Of a DNA stretch of 64,000 nucleotides, positions 44,661-56,600 are shown piece after piece. The stretch is taken from the NCBI RefSeq assembly GCF_023375975.1, contig NC_064419.1, forward strand, positions 43,089,534 through 43,153,533, read 5' to 3'. The notes beneath the pieces were generated by a model. The model was given only the letters and a program-made list of their open reading frames with translations. It did no database searches and had not been told where the DNA came from. Every line of letters begins with the position of its first letter. The first letter of the stretch is position 1. Position numbers and translations under genes: made by a program. Origin of the DNA: Astyanax mexicanus (Eukaryota; Chordata; Actinopteri; Characiformes; Acestrorhamphidae).

Positions 44661-47600
44661 CCGCGGATGACTGGGTCGCGGGGAGGCCTCGTGAAGGAAG
44701 CAGCAGCGGCGAAGAGAGAGGGAGAGAGACCGCCGAGGACGCGGAGATCGCGTGGAGGCCCCGCAGTGGCAGCAGGAGAGGATAAACAGCGGCAGCGTCG
44801 CTGGAAAGATGGTGGAAAGAGAGAGAACGCGGAGAACGCGTGGAGGCCCCGCAGGGGCAGGAGGAAGGGTTCAGCGGCAGCGGCAAGAGAGACCGCCCAA
44901 GGGCCGAGGAGACCATACGGGAGCTGCCAGACCAGGTAGAGGAGACGACAGCCACAGCAGCCGAGACAAGATAAAACCACTACCAGGGAAGGCAGCCTGG
45001 AGCAGAGGCAGTGGAGGAGTCAGGGTGGACGGGAGCAGCTGGTCGCAGGAGACAGACAGGTGCAGAACCATCGTGTACCAGGTAAGGAGCGGTCGGCAAC
45101 ACCACATGCGAGGTTTGTTCAATGAGTAGGTTGAGAGGAAGTGACTGTTTAAATAGGGATGGAAGTGGGAGGAGTGAGGGCGTGGCTCACTCCCAAAACT
45201 TAGTTATGGCACATAACTCCACTTGAGTTAAAGTCAGATATTTTAGTTTGATATGTAGTGGAAAAAAGTAACATTTTTGAGTTTGAAATATAGTTGAGGT
45301 AAAGAAATACATTTGTGTTTGAAATGTATTTGAGTTAAAGTCAGATATTTGAGTTTGATATGTAGTGGAAAAAAACTACAATTTTTGAGTTTCAATATAG
45401 TTAAGGTAAAGTAATGTATTTGCGTTTGAAATATAGTTGAGGTAAAGTAATACATTTGCAGTTTGAAATGTAGTGGAGTTAAAAGTATGATATTTGAATT
45501 TGAAATATATTTGAGTTAAAGTGTCAGGTCTTTGGTCTGTCTGCTTCGTATGTCTGTGTTATTCTCAGGTCTGTGTTTCATTTCCAGTGTTTTTCCACTC
45601 ACCTGTGTTCCTTTGTAGCTCCGCCCCTTCGTCCCAGGTGTTTCCTGTTCCCTGTGTGTGTGCACCTCTATTTAAGGTCCGTGTTCTATTTCCCCGGTGT
45701 TGATCCTTGTACGTTTATCGTCTGTCAGTACTCCATGTTTTCCCGAGTTTCCTCAGTCCTGTTTTCAGTCAATCCCAGTGTATTTTGTATTTGTTTTCGT
45801 GTAATAAATCCTTTTTTTGTTTGCATTTGCGTCCGCCTCCGCGTCCTCCCTGCACCCGCACCTGACATAAAGTCAGATATTAAGGTTTGAAATGTAGTGA
45901 AATGAAAAGTATTTAAGTTTGAAATGTAGTTGAGTTAAGTTAAGACATTTGAGTTTAAAATGTATTTGAGTTAAAGTCAGATATTTGAGTTTGAAATGTA
46001 GGAGTGAGAGTAAGATATCTGTGTTTGAAATGTATTTGAGTTAAAGTATGACATTTGATATTAAAATGTAGAGTTAAAGATAATTGAGTTTAATATGTAG
46101 TAAAGTTGAAGGAAAAAGTAACTCAAACTTTAAATACAAAGAAAAAAACAAATTATGTTTACAGTAACATAATTACATTTATATCAGAATGTCCACCACT
46201 GTTGAAATGACTGAATTTCAATATTAGAAGTAAAATATTTAATATTCATATTAATGAGCACTATATTTTATCCTCTGTTATTATAGCTGATGGTGTTTAA
46301 CAGCTCTGGAGTGTTGAGCTGCAGTTTGTAATGCTTCTGTTCTGATTGTGTTCTAGTTCTGATGGGTTTGGCTGTGCAGAAGAAAACTGTAGCTGTGTTC
46401 ACTGGAACAGAAGGAGGCAGTGTGGAAATCAACTGCAGTTATAAAGATTCATACATATACTCAAATCATTACTTCTGTCGTGATCCGTGCAGTAATTCTG
46501 ATGTTTTAATTGAAACTCAGAAAGCTGATATTCCTGTTTCTAAAGGCAGATACTCTATACTGAACACTGTGGCTGCACGGAGAGTTTCTGTCACCATCAA
46601 AAACCTCAGCTTAACAGACTCTGGAATTTATTACTGTGGAGTGTCTAAGTGGGGATCAGACACACTCACTGAAGTACAAATCTCTGTAAATAAAGGTAAG
46701 CATGAAAAAAAAAAACATTGACAATTCTAGTCAGAAGCTGCCGGTCACCATCATTACCATCCACTGCACTGCATTACTGTCATCTGTGGGTGGTAATATT
46801 AGTCTTTTATGGTGTACTCCTGATACACACTTATCACTGTGGCAAGAGGAATATTAAAACCCTCATTTTAACCCTTTCAGACCTTGCGTCAATCACAATG
46901 GGCATCAGTAGTTTCTCTTTATTTTATTTTTTTTTTTTTGCGCATAATACTAATTAAGACATGGTGTCCATCAGAAAAGATCATAAACCAACAAATGAAA
47001 CAGTAGCTTAGCCACGCCCTCTGCACTGCAAAAAAAAAAAATCTACATTTCAGACATAAGGGCATGTCAGCACTACAGAACGAAATAGGCAAAATAATAC
47101 AAGCTTATTATTTCTAATTCTTTGTGATTTAGAACACTTTTTTTTATCATGTTTAGGATTTAAAAAGTAGTTAATTGGATTTATTTTACGTAGAATTTAT
47201 ATTAGGATAGTAGTGTCTTGTTTTTGTGCATTATTTTTTCATCTCTGGAACAAAATTCAGGTCTGAAAGGGTTAAACTTCAGAAATGGAACGTACCATCA
47301 TCCATCTAAAACTCCCATAATATGTCAAAAGTCGAGGACACAAAAATACAGAAAAACACCAGGTGAAAAAAATTTACCAGCGTGTTTTAACATTTTGCGT
47401 TTGTAAATTAACTTCTCGTGAGCACAAATGTGAAACTAGCGAGCAAAAAACTCTCCAAAACTGTCCAAACCACCCCTTTCAAAACTGGAGCGCAAAAAAG
47501 AGGAGAGGAGAAAAATGAAGCTCGAGAGCAACATTCATCTTCAGTGCGCACACCATTCCCTTTTTTTGCTCGCTAGTTTCACATTTGTGCTCACAATAAG

Positions 47601-50600
47601 TTAATTTACACACGCAAAATGTTAAAACACGCTGGTTAATTTTTTTCACCTGGTATTTTTGCGCCCTTGACTTTCAGCATTGATGTGACGCCACCTGACC
47701 TTACCATAAGCGCACAGTGTTCAATCAACCATAACCTTAGAACAGGGGTGTCCAAACTTTTTTTGTTGGGGGCCAGAAGGAGAAATATATTTGAAGTCAC
47801 GGACCACAGACTATAATAAAACAAATAATGAAATATACCACTTTAAATGATACTTTTTTCCTGATTACTTTCATTTACACACCATTTTACTTGACGTACT
47901 AATCTTTATCTTTGACAGTGTTGTGTAAACTAAGATTTTTCAAATCGATGTTTAATTTCATGATTTCTCTTAATATTAAACTCCTTAATTACGGCAACTA
48001 TGCGCACTCTCTCCGCTTTTTGACTCTTTGGCCCGTTTCTCTGCGCTAGAAATGCGCACTCTCTCAGCTTTTAGACTCTTTGGCCCGTTTTTCTGTGCTA
48101 GAAATGTGCATTCTCTCCGCTTTTACACTCTTTGGCCCGTTTTTCTGCGCTAGAAATGCACACTCTCTCCGCTTTTAGACTCTTTGGCCCGATTTTGACA
48201 CCTAGTGTTCAAACTTCGAATCTCATATTATAAAAACCTGGTTAACAGCGGGCCAACTTTTATTCTATTTCTAAAATACCTCACAGGCCGCTCCACAAAA
48301 GAAAACGGGCCGCAAATGGCCCGCGGGCCGTAGTTTGGACACCCCTGCCTTAGAAGATAACACATCACAAGTTAATTTGGATGTTCCCAAACTCTCTGCT
48401 TAGGTAACATTTTACAACTCATTTACACACTGCTATCCCATGACATCTGGCATGTCTGTATATACATATATAGTTATTATTAAAATCTACGTGTGTTGTA
48501 TGAAGAAGCACTGAAGTAAACCTTGTATCTTTTTTATCTCGGTTTAGGTCTAATTCAGAGTGCAAATATGTTATATATATATAGTACCAGTCAAAAGTTT
48601 GAACACCCTTTTCATTCTATGTTCTTATTTCATTATTTTTTTCTTACATTATAAATGAATAATGAATGGATCCAGACTCTGAAAGAACACATAAGGAATC
48701 ATGTAGTAGCTTAAAAGTGTTAAACAAACTAAAATACTCTGTGAAGCATTTAGGTGCTCTTATCTGGGGTGCTGTTAATTTGCAGTTTCTAGGGCTGTTA
48801 ACTCTGATGAGAGCCAGTTTCATCATAGCATGTTTGATGTTCTTTGTGAGTGTACTTGAGGATACTGTACTCTTTTTAAAATGTTCCTAAAATGTTTCGG
48901 GTTGACTGACCTTAATTATTTACCTTAGTATTTTTTTATTTACTTAGCTGTGTAGTTCTTGCCATAATAAAATTATGGATTATCCTGTAGCCACAGAGAA
49001 ATACAAAAAAAATGTGCAAATTTGTCATCAAAGCCAAATGTGGTTCTTAAAAAAAAAAAAAAACGTATTCTGGTTTGTTTGACACTTTTTGTTTACAAAA
49101 TAATTCTGCATGTGTTCCTGTATAGCTTTAATGCCTTCAATATTAAATTTAAAAATGTAAAAAAAGATCTCTAAAATACATTGAATGAGTAGAGTGTGTA
49201 AAATTTACTACATACTAAATTATGACAGAAATTCTTATGTGTTGCTTGTTTGATGATTTTCTGCAGCTCAAGTCAACCTAAGCACAACCCCTCAGACTAC
49301 TGGTTCTACAGGTAACATCCACTCATCACTCATTACAAACATTTTAACCAATCAGCATTGTCAGTAAATAGCAGAGTAAATAGTAAATGGGGCATAGAGT
49401 GCAAAAACTGTGTCATAGTTTAATAATAGGAGGTTGGTATACGGAAGTGACCAAAACACCAAATCAAGGCCAATAATGAAAAAACTCAAATAGTTTCAGA
49501 ACAGTTCTGACTCGTTACATTTAGTCCCCCAAAAATTACCTAAAACCACCCACTAGTTAAAACCAGTGAAAACAAAGCTTGTCATTTTTTTTACACATAA
49601 ATTATGCATAAAAGTAAAAATAGCATGATTAATTCTAATCTAAAATAGTATTGTGTAAGTGTTTCTACAGTATTTAAATGAATAATGAATAACTTAAAAT
49701 ACTTAATAAATGTATTGTTTGACAGCTTTTAATAGCTTGCTACTGTAGTCTGCACTGTGCTTTCTTTTAATTATGACTATGATCAGTTTCACATTAATAT
49801 ATTAAAACAGTGTTTAAACTTGATAAATTGTTCACATAACCACCAAGTTCAGTATTATACAAGTAAAAATGTGGGTCTGCCATTTAAAGCAGTTTAACAG
49901 TGATGTATTTGAATAGTATCTGAATCTACTTTTTTACACTTGTCATTAAAATGCGTGATCAGCTAAGATCAGATTTTACTTTCCTGTGTAAATCAATTTA
50001 AAGCCAGGCGGACACTGTGCGATTTTAGCCCGATTTTAAGCCCGATCTGGTCGGATGCGACTGAATTTCATGATCGGGCCGAATTTTAGCTTGATCGTGC
50101 TTCGTTTGTCGTGCAGTGTGAGAGGGGAAGCGATGTCCGATTAATTGCCCATACGAGCTGCGAATGGGCAGTCGGACGCGACCAGGGATTTCTGACATGC
50201 CAGAAATTTTGGTCGCTTGTCTCACAGTGTGAGCTGTTTTGCGGGCCGATTTCTTAACGTCACGACCTGTTTTCCCAAAAATCTGCACAGTAACTATAAA
50301 TAATTATTAGTCATATTTATTTCTGTCAGTTATAAGGATTTATATTTATGTTCGGTACACAGACTTATAGCTTAATATAGCAGACACAGGAATTCTGCTG
50401 TTTAAGAATTTCAACAGATGCTTATTCACAGTCAATAGCTGGAGTTTTTGAAAAGAAAAATTAAAAGAGAAAATATCTTTGACAAACATAAATTTATTTT
50501 ATTTCACTTTGCTATTATATCTGAAAAATAAAGCACATTGTCAGCCTCTGGTGCTGCCCGTCAATTATAAAAAACTTAAAACATGCACAGAAATATAAAG

Positions 50601-53600
50601 CTATATTTTATAATTCGTTTCTTTTCGCCAGGGCAAATTTATTAAAATTATAAATATGTTAATTTATTAATTAAAATCTCGTCCAGTGCTCCAGAATATT
50701 AGCCACGCAAAGCCAGCTTAGCGCAGCGCGTGGCATTGCGCGCGGCATTGCCCGCATAATAACCTCTGTCTTCTAAAATAAACGTTTTAATAAATAAGGT
50801 CGGAGAAGTGTAGTAAAATTAGTGCTATTAAACTTACTAAAGCTAATAAATGTACTGATTAATCAAGATAAATCAGACAAAATGCGCTGCGCCTCTCTCT
50901 CGCTCTCTTTCGCAGCGCGGAGCTGAATTCAGCGCGAGGCTACAGAAACTCAGTTCAGTTGAATAAAAATAAGTAAGGGCCTGTAAGTACAAGCAAAGGA
51001 CCTGTAAGTAAATATAGTCAATTATAAAGAATAGTTTGAGGTTTTGGTGAGCTGTTTTCATGATTTGAAACTGAAACTAACTGAAACTTTGATTATTCTG
51101 CAGAAAGCCTTGGTTATTTTAAACGAATTTTTAATGAGTTTATATTTTATATGTTTTATTTATTCATTTTAATTATTTTTCTTCTTTTATTAATCAAATC
51201 ATTAAATATATATCTTCATAAGATATATATTTTTTTACCTTTTATGTAAATTTTTATGATCTTTTTTTAAGGTCCTATTTTTCCTTTTTTACGTATATAT
51301 TTTATTCGTCTATAATAAATGTCAGTTTTTATTCCTATTTTTTATAAATATTTTTAATCCCTTTTAAACTGTTAATGCTCAGCGGCACTGTAAATGAGGG
51401 TCCCTATCCAGTGTGAATAACCGATTGCTTGTTTAATATTCAGTGTTGCAAAACCAGTTTTTACATAAACAATAAACAGAATAAAAAATAAAATTATTTT
51501 ATTTTATTTAAGCTGCTGGTGTTTCTTTCGCAGCCTGACGCGCAGTCATTTTTCTATGCGCTCTCCTTCTGTAAAACGGACAACCCGTAGAGTCCATGTC
51601 GCCTCAGCCACCTGCGAGTCCATGTACGTCTCTTCCGTGGACTTTCAGCGCACAACAGGGCACAAATAAGCAAAGCTAAGCGCTTTCTTTTGCAAGGCGT
51701 TGTGTTGAAGCGAGAGTTTGTACGCAAAGAAAGCTCCGCCTACGGGCTGCGTTTAGACGTGCAGTGTAAGCTCCCCCGTCGCAGCAGGTCAGTCGGACCG
51801 TACAGTGTGTGCAGATGAATCGCAGGCGTTGTTCATACACGACAAACGATTCAAACGTGCAGTGTGAGCTCTCCAGAACGCATCCGATTAAAAAAATCGC
51901 ACAGTGTCCGCCTGGCTTAACCCTTGTGTGGTGTTCATATTTTTGTTACTCGTTTACTTTGTTTCTTGTATTTAATTCAGCAAAATTAAGCAATTTTACA
52001 TTAAAATGCTTTACACATGCTTGCTTCACCTAAATTGCAAGCAATATAAACAGCTTACATGCCAGTGGATTACCAGCTTCCTCACTGGCAGAGAGCAGCA
52101 GGTGAGGCTGGGAAAGATCACCTCAGGAACCAGGACCATCAGCACAGGAGCTCCACAAGGTTGTGTTCTCTCCCCTCTGCTCTTCTCACTCTACACAAAC
52201 GAGTGTACCTCCACAGATCCCTCAGTCAAAATCCTGAAGTTTGCAGACGATTTGACAGTCATTGGTCTGATCCGGGACAGTGACGAGTCTGCTTACAGAC
52301 GGGTTGTTGAGCAGGTGGTGCTCTGGAGCAACTACAACAACCTGGAGCTGAACACAGCAAAAACAGTGGAGATGAGAGTGGACTTCAGGAGAAGCCCCCC
52401 AACCCTTCCAGCACTCACCATCCTCAACAGTACTGTGATGGCTGTGGATTCCTACAAGTTCCTTGGTACAACAATCTCCAAGGACCTGAAATGGGACTGC
52501 AACATCAGCACCATCATCAAGAAAGCCCAGCAGAGACTGTACTTCCTGCGTCAGCTGAGGAAGTTCAACCTGCCCCAGGAGTTGATGGTGCAGTTCTACA
52601 CCGCCACCATTGAGTCTGTCCTCACCACATCCATCACAGTGTGGGGCAGCTCAGCTTCCAAACATGATATCCACCGACTGCAGCGCATCATCAGGTCTGC
52701 AGAGAGGACCATCGGTGTGAAGCTACCCACCCTGCCAGATCTACACACCTCCAGAACCAGGAAAAGAGCAGAGAACATTGTCTCTGATGCGTCACACCCT
52801 GGACACCACCTGTTCCAGCGTCTCCCCTCAGGACGGCGTTTTAGCCAACTGAAGATCAAGACCACCAGACTACAGAGAAGCTTCTTCCCACACGCCATCA
52901 CTCTCATGAATAGCTGAACACTACAACATAACATCCAGGATACAGTCTGTTACATCCACACAAGACTGTTACATACATCCATATCCATGTCATCCCTCTC
53001 ACTCTGTTCACCCTCTGTACTGCACTTTATTAATCTGGTGATAGTGGCTACAACACACTGTACTGTCTCTGCAAGTAATTCTTCTGTTCTCATATTTATA
53101 TGCCTTATTTAACTCAGTTTAACTTAATTATTTATTCAGACTGCACCAGTGTCCTTACTGCTGCACTCAGCACTTTACTGTAAATATACAACTCTGCACA
53201 CGTAAAGTTAGGTTACAGGTATGTTTGTATGTGTGTGCGTGTGTTTATGTGAGTAAATGTTTTACTTCTGTAATGTTATTGTCAATTATTGTGCACTGTG
53301 AGCTACTGTAACCAAACACAAATTCCTTATGTGTGAGCATACTTGGCCAATAAAGCCCGATTCTGATTCTGATTCTGATTACATGGTTAATATTTGCCCT
53401 TTACCTTTCTTATGTTACATTTCTTTCAAAAAGTGCTAAAAAAAAAAATTATTAGTTTTTTAATAAAATGTAAAAGAAAATGAATTAAACTCAAGATATG
53501 AGTAGAAAATTTGTTTAGTTTCAAATTTACAAATGAAGCAATGTTTATTAGCCCTTGGCCAAACATACTGTATGTAATATAAATGTGTAGGGGGGGTGTA

Positions 53601-56600
53601 CAGTGTGTGTTTATCGAAAATGTGTTTTGATATATGTTTTTCACAAAAAATGAGCCAATGCCAATGAGTTTGAGTTAGAAAAAAATTTTTTTAGTATCAT
53701 TTGATGAAAAATTAAAACGAGTCCCACAGACCCGAACACCACACAAGGGTTAAAAGGGGAGAAGCCAATATTCTGTTGACACGTGTATTAAATATAGACA
53801 AGATCTATCTCTAAATACTTTTAAATGTGGTTTAAGTAATTGGGTCTTAATCAGATTACAATGCATCTTAGGGGGTTGTTTACACCTAGATTTTAATGCA
53901 GACAAAACAGATTTTTCAGTATTGAAAAGTTAAACCAAAGTGAATAACTTTTTCTGGGGTGACATAAGGTCAAACTGGATAGGTTACCTATACAAAGATT
54001 ATTATATCTTTGCCAAACTCCAGCGGTGAAATGACAAAATTAAAATGAACGTCTTCATTGTAAAAGATATGCATTATTTGTTTGGCTGTTTTGTTCCATT
54101 ATTGGCAAAAAAATTTACATCTGGCATGTCTGTATATACATATATAGTTATTATTAAAATCTACGTGTGTTGTATGAAGAAGCACTGAAGTAAACCTTGT
54201 ATATTTTTTTATCTCGGTTTAGGTCTAATTCAGAGTGCAAATATGTTATATATACAGTACCAGTCAAAAGTTTAAACACCCCTTTTCATTCTATGTTCTT
54301 ATTTCATTATTTTTTTCTTACATTATAAATGAATAATGAATGGATCCAGACTCTGAAAGAACACATAAGGAATCATGTAGTAGCTTAAAAGTGTTTAACA
54401 AACTAAAATACTCTGTGAAGCATTTAGGTGCTCTTATCTGGGGTGCTGTTAATTTGCAGTTTCTAGGGCTGTTAACTCTGATGAGAGCCAGTTTCATCAT
54501 AGCGTGTTTGATGGTCTTTGTGACTGTATCTGAGGATACCTTACTCTTCCTAAACTGACCTCTATTTTTTTTGTATTTTTTTTATTTACTTAGTTGAGCA
54601 GTTCTTGCCACAATAACATTGATTATCATGAAGCCAAAGAGAAATACAAAACCTGTCATCAAAACTAATTGTAGTATTTAAAAAAAATCTAAAATATAAA
54701 AACATGTTTCGGTTTGTTTGACACTTTTTGTTTACAAAATAATTCTGCATGTGTTCCTGTATAGCTTTAATGCTTTCTTCAATATTACATTTAAAAATGT
54801 AAAAATGTGCTTGTTTGATGATTTTCTGCAGCTCAAGTCAACCTAAGCACAACTCCTCAGACTACTGGTTCTACAGGTAATAGCATCATCACTCATTACA
54901 AACATTTTAACTAATCAGCATTGTCAGTAAATAGCAGAGTAAATAGTAAATGGGGCATAGAGTGCAATATCTGTGCCATAGTTGAATAATAAGAGGTTGG
55001 TACATGGAAGCGACCAAAACACCAATTTAAGGCCAATTATAAAAAACTCAAATAGTTTCAGAACAGTTCTGACTTGTTATTTTTAGATGTACAAAAATGA
55101 CATAAACCCACCCACTGGTTAAAACTAATAAAAGTAGAGCTTGTCATTTTTTCCACACATGAACCTTCCATAAAAGTAAAAATAGCATGTTTAATTCTGA
55201 TTAAAAATAGTATTGTGCCTCTGCTCACCCATGGACAGCATGTCAGTATTTAGATAGTATTTATACCATGAATAATTAAAATACTTAATAAATGCATTGT
55301 TTGGCACATTTTAATAGCTTGTTACTGTTGTCTGCACTGTGCTTTCTTTTAATTATGACTATGATCAGTTTCACATAAATATGTTAAACCAGTGTGAAAT
55401 CAGGGTCAGTCCTACAGTCACACATCCACACAGTTCTCAGGAGGTGTTAAAAGTTGGTGATTTTCTATCTGTGTTTTAATAATTTTTCTGATTTTTGTTT
55501 TCTGATCTTTGTTTGCTGAATTCTTGTGTTTCCTGGGTCTTTAACATATTTTGTATCTATTTGATAATTGTTTCTATCATAAGTAGCAGTTTATCAGTGA
55601 CCTTGGGCCTGGTTTACACCAGGGGTTTTGTATTTTAATAGTATCTGAATCTACTTTTTTACACTTGTCATTAAAATGCGTGATCAGCTAAGATCAGATT
55701 TTACTTTCCTGTGTAAAACACTTTAAAAGGGGATATACTAAATACTATTTACACTTGTATTAAATATAGACAAGATCTATCTCTAAATACTTTAAAATGT
55801 GGTTTAAGTAATTGGGTCATAATCAGATTACAATGCATCTTAGGGGGTTGTTTACACCTAGATTTTAATGCAGACAAAACAGGTTCTTTCAGTATTGAAA
55901 AGTTAAACCAAAATGACTTTTTCTGGGGTGACATAAGGTCAAACAGGATAGGTTACCTATACAAAGATTATTTTCTTGCCTGAACAGAAAAAAGCCAAAC
56001 TCCAGCTGTGAAATGACAAAATTAAAAAGAACATCTTCATTGAAAAAGAATTGCATCATTTGTTTGGCTGCTAAAAAGTGTCTCAGAATTCAACAGCTCC
56101 TCTCTGAAGGCCTTGAAGGCCCTCAGTCATACAGAAAGTACAAGTTTATTAGTGAATATAGAAGTGATATATATTTTCTGTTCCTCTTCACTAAGATAAG
56201 AAACTACAGCATTATGGGTATTTATATTTTTCAGATACTTTCACCACATCCAAGGAATTCCACACCACCACAGCAAAGCCCACATGGTCTTCAGCTCACA
56301 GTAAATATCAAATACATTCAATAAATAATATTTCTGCTTTCTTTTTCATTGTTACTCATATCTACATAAAATCTACTGCTAATTATTATTAAGTTGATGT
56401 CAACTCTATAGCATTATCATCATATGACAGATTTATCATTTTATTTTATGTTCATGTAGTATTCTCTGTCAACTTTTTACTGTATTATTATCTGTATTCA
56501 GTTTTTATTAAATGTACACCCTTTAAAAATAACAAAGTGTGGGATTGTAATGCTATTCGGAAGGAAGATAAAAGTTACCAGAAACAATAAATGATTAAAA

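Larger units (their letters stand above)
41027..45228. mobile_element. Unclassified 4.2-kb purine-rich, repeat-built insertion
   Basis: Absent from gene D, whose intron 1 is continuous here (61441-61470). The + strand is strongly purine-rich and GC-richer than its surroundings. It consists of a 34-bp minisatellite (41548-41865), a roughly 180-203-bp higher-order repeat of GATG/GAAG words (about 42160-43330), 230-315-bp repeats with GGAGGCGGAGCC and GAGAGA tracts (43890-44450) and further GC-rich repeats to 44890. Near the right end the minus strand has a TATTTAAA box (about 45155) and GC-box-like CCACGCCC. Direct copies of intron minisatellite flank it. Long minus-strand open frames (up to 648 codons) come from missing stop codons in pyrimidine repeats. 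No domain is recognised. Confidence 0.55.

Noticed and set aside
46718..46957. 79-codon frame after the gene C IgV exon
   Set aside because: Intron sequence shared with gene D, running into a TTAA element in gene C; no splice support or domain.
52006..52061. Upstream extension of the LINE reading frame
   Set aside because: The target duplication TTACATG marks the true left end of the LINE at 52062, so earlier codons belong to the host TTAA element.
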